Notes: generated by a model not told the origin, from the sequence alone. Numbered from the stretch's first letter, positions 12,801 to 24,744 are shown. The stretch: 49,365 nt of DNA from Polyrhizophydium stewartii (GCA_027604665.1 JADGIZ010000014.1:1-49365); one strand, 5' to 3'. Numbers and translations are program-made.

Positions 12801-15104
12801 GATTGACGAGAACATCAAATTGGCTTTGGTGTCTGCCGAGCGCTCCAAGGCCTTGCGGATCGACTATGCCTTGATTGCGGCGACCGTCTCGTACATTTGC
12901 AGCAACTACGGCGAGGGCTCGATCCTCATTTTCCTTCCAGGTGAGTCCGGTCTGCCGGCACGGCTGGTTTTGCGCGAGCGGCTGCTCGATGGCTCACACG
13001 CCTCACGCAGGCGCGCTCGAGATCAAGCGCTGCATAGAGACTCTCAAGTCGGCGGCATCGTCCCATGGCGAGAAGCTGTGCATCTATCCGCTTCACGCCA
13101 ACTTGACCAACAGCGAGCAGTCGCGCATCTTCCTGCCAGCGCGCAAGTCCGAGCGGAAAATCATTGTGGCAACAAACATCGCCGAGACGAGTATCACCAT
13201 GTGCGTATGATTCGACTGGGCTGTGGTTCGCTTTCGTATGAATGCCTGCTGACTGGGAGACCGCTAATTGAACTTGCAGCGACGACGTTGTGTTTGTGAT
13301 TGATTCCGGAAAAGTGAAGGGTGAGCAGCGACGAGGCCATCACACCAAATCACATCACCTTGCTCTGGTGCTGACATGCATGCCGTATTTGTGTAGAGTT
13401 GACGCTTCAGAACAACGTTTCGACGCTGGCCGAGACTTGGTGCTCGCGTGCGGCGTGCAAACAGCGCCGCGGCCGTGCTGGCCGCGTCAAGCCGGGTGTG
13501 TGCTTTAAGCTGTTCTCGAGCCACTTTGAGCAGGCTCGCATGAGCGCACACTCAGCGCCGGAAATCTTGCGTGTGCCTCTCGAGCAGCTCTGCTTGCAGA
13601 TCCGCGCCATGGGCGTCGCAGACATCCACGGATTCTTGTCCAAGGTACAAATTCGCCTGCGCTACGCATAGCCCGCGTTTGTCTGGCAGGCGGCGGCGAT
13701 GCTGACGCGCGCGTCCTGAAAGGCAATCACACCGCCAGAGATAACTAGTATCGACCGCGCCGTCGAGCTTCTCACCGTGGTCAGCGCACTTGACCAGCGC
13801 CAAAACATCACCCATCTTGGACGCCACATGGCACAGATCCCTGCCGACCTCAGGCTTGCCAAGATGCTTGTGTGCGTGCCTTTCCTCCTGCGCGGTTGGG
13901 TTTTATCTGGATCGCTGCCTTGCTACTTCGACTCACGCTCATGCGCTGCCCAACCAGCTTTGGTGCAATATTCCAGTGTCTCAGTCCTATTCTGACAATT
14001 GTGGCTTGCCTCACGGAAAAGAACCCGTTTGTTTCGCCATCCGATCCCGAGCAGCAGGCCCTTGCAAATGAGTAAGTAGGATGTGGGGGCCGTGGCAAAT
14101 CGAATTGGACCAGATTGATGCTGATGCTGCCGTGCGGCGCTTCCGCAAGCTCGCGCAAGCGCTTCGCCGGCGAGGAGAGCGACGTTTTTGCCGCATGCAA
14201 CGCCTTCAATCAGTGGCAGCAACTACCCGCGAAGCAGCGACGCCAATTCTGCCAGGAGGTTCGCCTTGACATGGATGCATATGAGGTTTGCGAATGTGGC
14301 TGGCTAACGACCACTGCAGAACTACTTGTCGTACATCAATCTGTCCAGCATTGCCGATAGACGCACTCAGTTTGCTGAGACGCTCAGCGACCTGGGATAC
14401 ATTCCCGAGGGACAGACGGAGACCGGAATTATGAGCGCACATGCCAATGATCTTGGGATAGTCAAATCAATCGTGGTTGCCGGTCTGTATCCCAACATTG
14501 CGACAATCAAGCTGCCGGACAAGCAATACGATCAAACCGCCCACGGCACCGTTGCTATCGAGACGCGCGCAAAGGACATACGTTTCTTCACAAAGAACGA
14601 CGGTGGGCCGACCGCCTTGACCGGTTTCGCCTGGCTACAGCTGACACGCTGTCTGCGCTCTGTCCAGGCCGTGTTTTCATCCACCCGTCGTCGGTTAGTT
14701 TTGGCGCAAACCGCTTCGGCGCACATCATCTTGCGTTCAGCCGCAAGCTCGCGACGTCCAAGATCTTCATCATGGACCCAACGCCTGCGCCGCCCGTCGC
14801 TATTCTCCTCTTTGGTGGAAAGGTGCGCATGCTGCACAACGGCAACGCCATCACGGTCGGCGACCTCGCACGCTTCCGTGCCTTCCCGCGCGTCTCTGGT
14901 GAGCCATCCTTGTGATACTCACAATCCGCGGCAGAGCATGAGCTGATATGTGACGATCTTGGCTCGCCTGTCGCAGCGCTCATCAACGGCTTGCGCCGGC
15001 TGCTGGACGTCGTTCTCGAAGAGAAGTTTGCCGACCCGAGCATGGACGTGATGGCAACCGAAGTGGGCCAGTGCCTGGCTCGTGTCCTCGGAACGTCCTC
15101 GTGA
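9801..15104 (+). CDS. DEAH-box-type RNA helicase, DHX57/DHX29/YLR419W-like
   Basis: Thirteen exons: 9801..10232, 10312..11925, 12007..12053, 12156..12940, 13011..13200, 13280..13320, 13397..13644, 13723..13871, 13958..14071, 14150..14258, 14320..14602, 14668..14898, 14977..15104; 1456 residues. Domains in order: basic low-complexity head; a dsRBD-like segment (about 65-150); UBA-like helices (about 315-360); RWD domain (about 445-550, [13 protein letters not shown]); helicase core with GETGCGKSTQ (about 697, made by joining exons 3 and 4), DEVH box (about 794), [25 protein letters not shown] and QRRGRAGR; then ratchet ([15 protein letters not shown]) and OB fold. UBA plus RWD points to the DHX57 group, cytoplasmic helicases linked to translation; function is inferred by family. 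The intron 11926..12006 is open and in frame, so its removal rests on alignment. The intron before NYLSYIN is taken as 14259..14319, because a nearer donor would give only 34 nt. Confidence 0.92.
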
Positions 15105-15116
15105 GGGCCGTCCGGC

Positions 15117-18100
15117 TCATCGCATTGCTTTATGTGGTGTGGCTGCCACGCCCACTGCCACCGCACGCACTCGGCACGGCGACTGCGGCACTGCTCGCAT
15201 AATCTCCTCTCCGTCTGCAAGCACACGCTCCGGAGCAGCGGAGTCGCCGACGCTTGACCGATCGTCATCGCCTCCAACAACAAGTTTGAATTTTGGCGGC
15301 TGGAATGAAGCTCGGGTGTCAGAGCCGCATGCAGACAGATGGGCCATTAGCGAGGCTCACCGGCATGTTGAAAATGTGGCGATATCGCTTTCGCGCCTCG
15401 CTTGCCAACCAGCTGACGGTTTTGGGCGTACCATCAGGCCCGCTTTCGCACGGAATGCGCATCACTTGGACCTGGTTGTTCGGGCCCACCATCTCGACCA
15501 GTACATGCGCCAACGCTGGCGCACGCTCCTGGGGCGGGGTGCACGGCGTGACAATCGTATCTGGGTCTGGCTCGTGCGCTGCTTGCTGTCTAGCTTCACC
15601 ATCTGGAGAACGAGGGCCGGGTGGGAGCGGCTCGATATTTGAGGATTCATCGATTGCCGACAGAAACGCCGCCGACGTCGAGAGCGCAGCGGGTTCAAAG
15701 TCGTCAGCTTCGACGCCAGACGCGAAGATATCGTTGTCTGCCGTGAGCGAAATAGGCAAAGGATGGGGACTATCGCCGTGCTCGTCGCTAATTTGTGATG
15801 GTTCGGACGATTCGATGCGTATTCTGTGAAGCCGTCAGCCAGCGATCTTGGCGAGCATATCAAGTGCTGGGCCGCCATAGCGCAAACCAACCTTTTCGGC
15901 CTCAATCGCCGCGGTGGCGGAAGCGATTCTTGCTCCGAGGACGCCGATGTACCAATGGATTCGACTCGCATTTGTGTGCGCTTCAGCAGAGATCCTCTGG
16001 ACAGGGCGGCCATGGCACGGGCAGGAAGAGGTCGCGAGCCGATACTGGAGCTATCAGGGGACCTCGCCGAAGGAAACTCGTCCACGGGCGACGATAAGTC
16101 GACGACAATCGGGGCTGGAATCTTGCGTTGAGTGGGGCGGGCTTCGGCTTCTCGGCGCTTCGTCCGAACACTATGAGTTGGCGCGGGCTTGGCTCGCTCA
16201 CGGTCGTGAGTGGACGACATGGGCTCGAACTCTTCGTCCAGATCACGATCAGCATTGGATAGGTGGTCGGTGTCGGTGTCGGTGCCGGCGTCGGCGTCGG
16301 GTCGTGTGTCGGGCTCAGTGTCGGTGTCTCCGATGTTGATGGCGTCCTCGATGCTGCTGGCATCAGTGCCATCCTCGAGCTCTTCGGCTGCAGAGCCAAG
16401 CTCATCGTTCTGTTCTCGTACAAATCACAGGTGTTGTGAGCGCGCGGTGGCCCAGATGCGTCCAGCACCTGATCACTCACTATCGAGTCTGTCTGCATAA
16501 GCCTGTCTCGCGTTTGAATCGCTGACCTGACGCCGTCGATCTGCGCCGTGAGATTTTGCACCTGCTCGAGGTAGCTGAGTTGCGAGCACAGCCATCTGCT
16601 CGCGGTCAGTGCTTGGAGCTGGCAGTCGAGGTCGCCGAGCTGCTTTGCAAGGTCCAGCAGCTCTCTGGCCGCCTGCTGTTGCTGCTGCTGGGTCTGCGTG
16701 GTGCATTAGCTTTTGTGAATCAGCGCCACGCCGAGGCAAAGTGGCAGGCACACCGCATTTGTGGACTTCATGAGCGCCTCCAAAAAGCGCGACTTGACAG
16801 CCAACCGGTCAGACGGCACTGCTTCGCGGTCCCATCTGCGCATGATATCGCGATAGTGCTCGGCTGCTTCGTCGTATCGCTTGCACTCGAGCAATGCGTC
16901 GGCTGTTGCGCACACAGATAGTTGCGGTAGAGCGTCAGCACAAGCATAAAGCGCGTGAGGCAGCAGCATCGACTTGCCAAGATCACGCAAAACCTTGAGG
17001 AGATAAGATGGAGACATCTTGAGCGTGAGCGCGATCACGCGCTGAGCTGAAAAGTCATCGATGGCCTTGCTCAGATTGCCAATGTCGCTGAGGGGTTGGG
17101 GGATAAGATGTGAGCTGGCAATGTTTCTTGCCTCGGATCGGCGCCCTCACAGGTGCGTTGCTGCGCTACCAGCGTACCGCCTTTACCTGTTCAGCTTTCC
17201 CCGTTCCGCCAGCCGATAGAACTCATCGCGAGGCTTGTTGGATGACCGCGCCGCGGCGATTCGCCTGCTTAGCTCACCGATCTTGCGCGAGTTCTCGAGG
17301 TCCAGCTCTGCGTCGACCAAGGCTTGCGACGCCTTGCGCACATCTGCGTCCGCTGGATTCTCCTGTAAAACCTCTGCATTCGATCTCGTTAGAAGATGAC
17401 CGATTGCGGGGCCTAAACTCTCGAGTAACCCACCAATGTACTTTTTGAGCAAGAGTATTCTATCCTCGAACTTGCCGAGTCTTCGCAGCCGCGTTGCTGC
17501 GTCATACGCACAACAGTGAGCCCCGTGTGCGTTGCAAAGTGTCGCTGAGCTTTGCGAGATGCAACAAACCATTGTCCCACATAGCTCGAAGCTTGCGCGG
17601 AATGTCGCCTTGCTGATCAAGCCACTGGAACTCTCGTGCCCCCAACTGGCGAAGCGATTGAGTCAGCATCAAAATAGAGAGAGAGATAAACAAAGATGCG
17701 CTTGCCTCGAGCGCCTTGTCGTAGTCGCCGAGTGCGTCAAAGCACTTTGCCAGGCCACCGAGCGCATCTGCTCGCATTCTGTAGTCGTCTGAAGGGACGA
17801 ATGGGTCATAGCAAAAAGGTCAGTGAGATTGGAGGCTCATGCAATCAAAGAAAACGAAATGGATCAAAACGCACTAGAGAGCGTGCCTTTTTCGAGTGCG
17901 CGCTTGAAGCAGTTCAATGCCGCGTCGATCTTTGACGCGGCGAGCGCAATTGTGCCTCGACAAAGGTCGATCCGCACCTTGATCGATTCTATTTCCTTGG
18001 GCGGGATCTCTGCACATATTTGGAATCGATCGTGAGCGAAATTAATCCGCAAAGGTGCGCCGGGTGGCGTGCGGCGCACTGGTTGACTGCAGTATCGTCG

Positions 18101-18851
18101 ATATTTGGTTGATGTATTGGACCGAGTTTCTGAGGAGGCCACTCCGAACAAAGAGATCGGACTGCTCTGCCTCACTGCTCGGCTGCGCATCAGCACCACC
18201 CGGAGCGGGCCGCATAGCCGGTGGCTGAGCAGCCGCGCGCTCACCACATCTTGCAGCCGAGGCTTGCGAGTGTGAGCAGCGCACTGATCTGCGCGAGGTG
18301 GTTGTTTGCCGAGCGGGCTGCCTCGAGCCACTCAAGCGCATAGCCCGAGGCTGCATCCAGCTGCCCGTTCCTACGTGGGCCGCTGGTCAACGGCGCACGA
18401 GTGTCGGTGCACGCGGATACGGGCATAGATGTCCGCACCCTTCGGACACGATCTCCAGACGCTCGACGGCCCGCAGGAGCAGGTCGTGCTTGTTGTGCTT
18501 GCTGGCGAGCGCGCGCAGCCGCCGGGCATAGATTGCGGCGTTTCCGAGGTCTTCGACGACGAGGTGGAACTCGGAGAGTACGTCGAGCTGCTCGAGCATG
18601 CCTGCGACGTCGCCCTCCTTTCTTGCCAGCTCCAGGGCGGCGATGGCTGCGCGCTCTGCCTTGGGCAGCTGCCGCTGGCCGCGATAGTTGCCGGCGCGCA
18701 GCTCGTCAACGACCCTGCGCAAGCTCGGCTGGTCCGGAGCTGCGGCGGTGCCGCCAGACTTTGCGGCCGGCGCGAGGCCCGGCGTGCGCTTGCCCGGGTT
18801 GGGACGCACGACCCGCTCGACGGTTCCGAGTCGATAGACGACCTTGGTCAT
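15117..18851 (-). CDS. TPR plus ubiquitin-like domain protein, TONSL-like (no ankyrin or LRR)
   Basis: Twelve exons, read 18851..18439, 18382..18245, 18174..18080, 18009..17875, 17788..17706, 17645..17570, 17496..17187, 17087..16754, 16693..16481, 16409..15892, 15823..15361, 15299..15117; 986 residues. The N-terminal half is a run of TPR-like helix pairs (for example LAKCFDALGDYDKALELGAR and LLECKRYDEAAEHYRDIMRR), then a Gln run and coiled coil, an Asp/Glu/Ser/Thr-rich acidic section, and a C-terminal fold with VSWLASEARKRY and, later, DGEEIMRAV. That pair resembles the ubiquitin-like part of TONSL (VAWLAEQAAQRYY ... NDEVLAEV). TONSL with MMS22L supports homologous recombination at stalled forks. 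Ankyrin repeats and terminal leucine-rich repeats, normal in animal TONSL, are absent here. The intron 17646..17705 appears to use a GC donor (GCAAGC). Its stop lies 12 bp from the helicase stop. Homology to TONSL is moderate; a generic TPR protein is the alternative. Confidence 0.58.
16267..16327. repeat. Imperfect GTCGGT hexamer repeat (coding)
   Basis: About ten imperfect copies of a GTCGGT-like hexamer. Read on the minus strand inside the TONSL-like gene they encode alternating Asp and Thr (with Pro and Ala), part of its acidic linker. A slippage-prone microsatellite in a disordered region is the simplest reading. Confidence 0.7.
17646..17705 (-). other. Probable GC-AG intron (TONSL-like gene)
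   Basis: Read on the minus strand, the exon ends ...CTCGAG and the intron begins GCAAGC, has a GCTGAC branch about 20 nt before the end, and closes with CCAG. The join is in phase and yields a regular TPR helix (DYDKALELGAREFQWL). The nearest GT donor (GTTTAT) has a poor consensus. Confidence 0.55.
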
Positions 18852-18962
18852 CGCGGCGCCAGCGGGGCCGTAACGAGGCGCTAAAGAAAAAACAGACGCC
18901 CGCGCAACGCGCCCTCAGGACTGGCAGCCGACTGCGCGGCCAACAAGCTTTTCTCAACCATC
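18852..18962. promoter_or_regulatory. Divergent intergenic region, TONSL-like / PDE9
   Basis: 111 bp separate the two divergent start codons, so both promoters and 5' UTRs must fit here or extend into coding DNA. No clear core element seen. Confidence 0.4.
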
Positions 18963-21055
18963 ATGTCGGTGTATCTCGTTCTCGACGGCTCCAACGACGT
19001 CGTTTCGGCGCCGATTGCGCAGGCGAGCTCTGTAAAGAACGCATGCGATGCCCTGCGGCGCGCGGCGGGCCTGCAGGCGACGCCCCGCGCGACGCTGCGT
19101 CTTTATTCGCCCGCCGGCACTCTGGTGCCCATTGGCCCCAACACGGCGCCAAACACCTCCGACTCGCCCTATCGCCTCGTCAGCAAGCCAGGTGCGTGGT
19201 GTGCAGCTTGTGCCCCGCAAGGTTTCCGCATTGCCGTGGCCTGCGCATCGAGGCACCGCACTTCCGGCTTGGCACCCTGCGGAGCGCCGGCGTGCTCCTG
19301 CGTGATCCGCTTCTGACCGTGATGCTTTCGATCCACGCCATACTCTCTGGCACACGCCGCTCGCCTGGAAGCCCGAGAGCACAGTATTCCAGACCCGCAA
19401 AAGAAGCGTGGGGCCGTCGAGTCGGTTGAGGCCGTCAGCGCCGTGCTCAGCCAGGTCGACGACATGAAGAAGAGCGTGGCGCTGGTCAGATTCAAAATCG
19501 AGGTGCGTACACCGGCGCTGCCGTGAACAGCGGCGTCGCGGTCGTGGACGGCGCATTTGGGCGCGAATCGGAACTCATCTCCACGCTCTCGTGCCGCGCA
19601 TCTGCTCCGAGTCACCAGCAAATCGAAAAATACTCGGGGCCGCTTTCGAAGGACAGGCCTCTCCTCAAGCCCGCAACGCGCCGCGCAAACAAGGTGTTCC
19701 AGAGCATGCAGCTGCCGATTAACTTGCCAAAGCACAGCATCTCGAATGAGGTCTTTGAGCAGATGAAGGCGCCTACCTTTGACATCTGGATGTTCCGCGA
19801 GTCGGAGCTCATCCACCTCATGATGCACATGTTTGCCGAGTTTGATCTCATCAAGACCTTCCAAATCGACGAGCAGACGCTGTACACCTTCCTGTGGGTC
19901 GTCAAGAGCACTTACAATCGGAACCCATTCCACAACTTCCAGCACTGCTTCTGCGTGACCCAGATGGTTTGGCTCGGCCTGCCATTTCGACGCTGTGTAG
20001 GCTTGTCCTGACATGAGCCTCGTCGCGCGCATCACACCTGCAGATGTATGCGTTGCTCCACGTGACGTCGGTCCACAAGCGTCTGACATCACTCGAGAAG
20101 CTGGCGCTGATTGTCGCCGCCATTGGGGTGCGTGCATCAAATCGGTGGTTTTCGCCGGCGGTGAGCGCTGAGGCGTTCTGAGCAGCATGACATGGACCAT
20201 CCGGGCTTCAACAACGCCTACCAAATCAACGCGTGCACTGACCTCGCGACTACGTACAACGACATGTCTCCGCTTGAGAACCATCATGCGGGTGAGCCAT
20301 CAGACGCACAGCAGATCTGCGGCTTCAACCGTCGTCTTTGGCAGCTAACGCCGTGCTTTGGGTACCAGCGGTGCTGTTTACCATCCTCAACCGCCCCGAG
20401 ACCAACATTCTCGGCAATCTTTCGGCAGCCGACTACAAAGAGGCACGCAAGATCATCATCCTGTGTATCCTCGCAACAGACATGGCAAAGCATGGCGAAA
20501 TCATGTCCAAATTCAAGGGCTTTGCCGAGAACTTCTCATACGAGGACGCCAACCACCGCCAGGCAGTGAGTAGTCGCTTGCAAAACCACTTCATCGGGGA
20601 AAATCCATGTGCGGCTGGATCTGACCAGCTGCCGACCTTGTATTTTTTGCAGCTGTTTCAAATCCTCATCAAGTGCTCGGACATTAGCAACGAGGTGCGT
20701 CCCAAGCACGTTTCCGAACCCTGGGTCGACAACCTTCTCGAGGAGTTTTTCTCGCAGTCGGACAGAGAGAAGCTTGAGGGACTGCCGACAGCTCCCTTCA
20801 TGGATCGTGAAAAGGTCACCAAACCAAGTGCCCAAGGTGAGCGGAGGGGTGTTGTACCAGTGGGTGGAAATGGTCCCCATCCGAGACGGTGATCTGACGC
20901 TGTTGTCTGCAGTCGGCTTTATTGGCTTCGTCATGATCCCACTATTCGAGCTCGCGAGCAAGGTGCTGCCGGATATGGAAGAGCCTGTCCTGCAGCCGAT
21001 CCGCAAGGCGCTTGATTACTACAAGAGCTGCCTCGACTCGACGAAGAAGGCATGA
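18963..21055 (+). CDS. 3',5'-cyclic nucleotide phosphodiesterase, PDE9-like
   Basis: Eight exons: 18963..19191, 19393..19502, 19619..19966, 20044..20127, 20186..20291, 20369..20565, 20653..20836, 20913..21055; 466 residues. Similarity to animal PDE9A covers the whole length, including the N-terminal domain (start [14 protein letters not shown]) as well as the catalytic domain. Metal and substrate residues are present: [12 protein letters not shown] (about 217), [18 protein letters not shown] (about 257), [24 protein letters not shown] (about 367), and the invariant purine-binding Gln in KPSAQVGFI. PDE9 enzymes prefer cGMP, so this is probably a cytosolic cGMP hydrolase; specificity is by family. 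Flagellated fungi use cGMP in zoospore signalling, which fits the flagellar genes nearby. Exon 3's start (19619) and exon 2's acceptor are the least certain joins. It converges on the oligopeptidase gene with 44 bp between stops. Confidence 0.93.
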
Positions 21056-21099
21056 CAGCCCACAAATCACTTTCAGCGGGCGTGAGAACCGGAGTCGCT

Positions 21100-23725
21100 T
21101 CATTGCGCAATGAACTTCAGCACAAACGAGTACCAATCCGCGAGCTCTTGGATGCGTGAGGTGCCATCTTGAGACGAAAAATGGCCGGCGCCGTAGACTC
21201 GCAGTAGAAGCGGTGCAGACTCGTGCGTCGCAGCTGGCTTGAACTCTCGCAGCTTGGCGACAAACTTCGCAGGCTCGTAAAATGGGACCCGCGGGTCATG
21301 CAGACCAGTCGTGACGAGCGCGGCAGGCTGCAGACCCGGCTCGATATTGAGATACGGCGAGTATCTGAGCATCGCGTCAAAGATGGTTTTGTTCAAAGGG
21401 GATCCCCACTCGAACCTGCGATGCCTGCGTCAGCGTGTGCGTGCGACAAGGAGCAGTCGGTTGACGCAGAAACACACCATTCAAACGGAGTCCATGGCAC
21501 GGATGGGTCCACCAAGTCTGCGATTGGATCCACAAACGGCACCTGTGCAATGACAACGTTGGCGTAAGGGCCACGCCCGTCTCGCATCCACCTGATGGCG
21601 TCTCCCGCGACCAATCCGCCGGCGCTGCGACCTTTTAATGCAATTGAGCCCTCGCGCGCAAAGCCTTGGTCAATGAGCCCCATCAGGCATCCGCGTGTGT
21701 CTGCAAACGTGTTTGCCTTGGATTCGTACTTGCCTTGGGTGTACCACCATGCCCCGAGGTCGCCGTCGCCACGCGGATGGCATACGGCCACCAGCACTCC
21801 CCGATCGAGCAGCGAAAACAGATCGCCGTCAAATGCTGTTTCCTGGAACCCGCCGTACGCGCCGTAGGCCAGGAGCAGCGTCGGACGTGGTTCTGTTGGT
21901 TTGCTGCCCGTTTGGTGCGCATCTCTGCGATAGACCACAGACACCGGCACGCGCATGTTCGGCGAATCTTGACCTAACGGGGTGGTCCACAAGCGCAGCT
22001 GGTGGTACAGATTCGGATCGAATGCTCTTGTCGGAGATCGATGGACGTGGCGGAGAGACAGGTCCTTGAAACTGACGGCAAAGGTTGACCGAGGAGTGAG
22101 GAACGACGAAAGCGTGATGAGCATGCATGTTGTAACACGAGGGCGGAAGAGTCGCGCATCAATGTCTTCGAGCGTGCCGGGCATCAGCGAGTAGACCTGC
22201 GATTCGGCGCGGTCGGGGTTGGAGAGCAGCGCTGGCTCGCACGATATTGGCAGCCGCTCGAGTGCAGCGATGCAGAACTGGCGCAAGCCATCGCTCCAAA
22301 ACCAAACAACTAAATGCCCTGCAACGACCTCGATCTTCTCGATAAACCGATATGGAGAATGCGGAATGACGGTCTCAAACATCGAATGTGATTCTGGGAG
22401 CGGCCGCTCACTGAGATCGGCCAGGCTCGCTCGGATGAGAGCAAAGTTGCCGCGATCGGCCAAGTTGGTGCGCACATAAAGCACGCCGTTATGGTGCTCG
22501 GCATCATAGACGACGCCTTGCGTGCGGCGCGCAATCAGACGAGTGGCCGGCCCTTCAAGCGATGGAGAAAGCAGCAGATGCAGCTCGGATGTGATCTGTC
22601 CCACAACCTGTGCAGATCAGGAAGTATTAGTGAAAACGAATTTTTGGCAGGGCATATCGGTTCAGACTGCACCTTGATGAAGACTACCGCCTGGTCAGTG
22701 GAGCTGGACAGCTCGACCGTCATGGCAATGTCTTTTTCGTGGTAAAGCATATGCGGTATGCTTGGGTTTCCAGATGCACCTTTCGCCTCGCACTGCCAGA
22801 CACAGGCACGCCAAATGGATGTTGGTGTCCCGAGCACCGGATCGACGGAGTTGAAAAGAAGCCAATGCGATGCAGTGCTGGCATCAGGATGCGAGCTTTG
22901 CCAGCGGGCCGAATAGTATGTGTTGGTCGCAATGACTCGATCCATTCCGCCCTCCAAGTGCAGATTGTGGATATGCAACGTGTACCGCTCTGAGCCGTCC
23001 AGATCGAGAGAGTATGTGATCAGGTTCGGGTCAAACGGAGATGGCTCAAAGACGCCAACGTACACGTATGTTGCGTTGTTCGCCACCACATCGTTGAGAT
23101 CCAGCACAGTCTCGATTGCGGTGGCGAGCGGCTGGCGATTGGCTCCGGAGCAGATGCAGTCGTCATCGGGATCATCGGATAGCGTCCTGTGGCGACGGCG
23201 GCGATAAATCGGGTGAGGTCGCAGATTCGGCTGGGCCGAGTCGTAGGATATCCAGTAAATGAAGTCGCCGTCCTCCCAGAATGTCTGTATCAGCTCGTTG
23301 ACCGGAAGGCATGGGGAGATAGCCCCAGTATCCATATTCGGCGGCATCGATAGCTCGCCGATCAGAGCGCTCCGGAGCGGCTCGAGCGTGGCCAAAACCG
23401 AAGTCGCATAGCCGTTCTCGTCAGCAAGGTGGCGGGCCACCGCCGGATCCGAGTCGATGTTGCGCAGCCAGGCATAGTTGTCGACCAGGGTGGTATTGTG
23501 CAAACTGAGCTTGGTCGGACGGCGCTCGGCGAGCGGTGGCAGGGTTGGCCCTGACGGAGAGCGACCAGGCAGCGGCAGCGCATCGGCGGCGTTCTGGCTC
23601 GCGCCAAGCCCCGAGGCGGGACGCAGCAGCCACCCGAGCGCGAGCGTCGCGCACGCAGCCGCAAGCACGGCCCCGGTCGCCGCGAGCCAGGCCGCACGGA
23701 GCTGGCGCCAGCGCGGCCGGATCAT
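21100..23725 (-). CDS. Prolyl oligopeptidase family S9A peptidase (oligopeptidase B-like), membrane-anchored
   Basis: Three exons, read 23725..22673, 22607..21478, 21415..21100; 832 residues against roughly 700 for bacterial oligopeptidase B. The N-terminus has a basic start and one hydrophobic stretch (about 11-34, AAWLAATGAVLAAACATLAL), a signal anchor that would leave the catalytic part lumenal or outside. A seven-bladed propeller follows (begins KLSLHNTTLVDNYAWLRN). The alpha/beta hydrolase domain has LLLAYGAYGGFQ, HPRGDGDLG, the nucleophile GRSAGG (about 680), the acid GLHDPRVPFYEP (about 770) and the base GAGHF (about 802). The join at 21478/21415 recreates the conserved EWFEWGSP stretch. 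Oligopeptidase B cleaves after Arg/Lys in short peptides; the substrate here is unknown. It lies 107 bp downstream of NRK on the same strand. Confidence 0.92.
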
Positions 23726-23832
23726 CGCAGGCAGGCGTTGCTTTGGCCGCGTGGGGTTGACATTCCGCTTCCTGAGGATGGCGCTGCACGGCGGGTTGGC
23801 GGTCCGGGATGCACAGCAGGCAGGAGCCGAGC

Positions 23833-24744
23833 TTAATTCGAGGCCGCCGCCTTCGGCACGCCCATCAACTCACACAGGCGCGCAACCGCGCGCACCACGT
23901 TGTCCTCGATCGTGGTCGCATCGGTGTCGAGGATCGTCAGCGATGCATGCAGATCCGCATGCTGCTGCGCAAGCTTGCCGTCGAGGATCAGCTTGTTGTT
24001 GCGCAGGTACGCGGGATATACAAACTCCTCAAAGTATCCCGGCGGATCCTCCCAGTAGCCTGCGACTGGCGCGTCAGCATCCGGCATGCGGCTCTCGCGC
24101 CAGCATTCAATCACACCTTCGGCTGTGATGTATCGCTCGCGGGCGTTGCGGCGGGCAAGCAGCGTCTCAAACGAGGCACGCAGGAAGAAGGCCGCCCCAA
24201 ACTCTAGATACACCCGCGGATCTTGGAACAGCAGGAAGCCATCGACCAACACAACCTCGCAGCCTGCGAGGGACTTGGCAGCGGCCGCCGATGCGCACAG
24301 ATTGGCAAGAATTTGCGGCGCAACCTCGCTCTCGTCCAGCTTGGGCCGGTTGTCGCCGAGCTCGCTCTGGAAGCCGCTTTGGGCGAGCTTTGCGTCCCGC
24401 AGCGTCTCCACGAAGCGCCTTGTGTCGATCGCCTCGGGGCAGTCCCAGTCGGCGACACCGTTGACCATCGGGATCTCGCTGTCGGGCAGGTAGAACTTGT
24501 CTTGGTGAACGACCTTGCAGTCGAAGATCTTGGCCAGCCAGTTGGTCAGTGTCGACTTGCCCGAGCACGATGCGCCTTATCGGCGGCATATGGGTGTCAG
24601 CCTGTGCCGCCAGGTGCTCTGCCGGCCGACGCGGCGCACGGATGCAGCGCGCCTGCTGCTGGCAGAGGGCGTGTGGGTGCGCACATCTGGCGGTGCTGCG
24701 GGCCGCGCACCTCCGACGCCGACGAGCAGCACCCGCGGCGACAT
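23833..24744 (-). CDS. NRK1: Nicotinamide riboside kinase
   Basis: Two exons, read 24744..24711 and 24575..23833; 258 residues (human NMRK1 is about 200). It phosphorylates nicotinamide riboside to NMN for NAD+ salvage. Splicing the small first exon (MSPRVLLVGVGG) to the second builds the P-loop GASCSGKST, then HQDKFYLPDSEIP, ADWDCPEAID, the strand-turn VVLVDGFLLF and the lid/substrate segment DPPGYFEEFVYPAYLRN, which match NMRK1 (EGFLLF; DSPGYFDGHVWPMYLK) better than uridine kinases. The intron is 135 nt. A 50-60 residue insertion after the substrate loop accounts for the extra length. It is divergent from the complex I subunit gene with 120 bp between start codons. Confidence 0.9.

Noticed and set aside
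14286..14319. 34-nt intron in the helicase gene
   Set aside because: A donor 27 nt upstream (14259) gives a 61-nt intron and recreates the FCQENYLS stretch expected in DEAH helicases.
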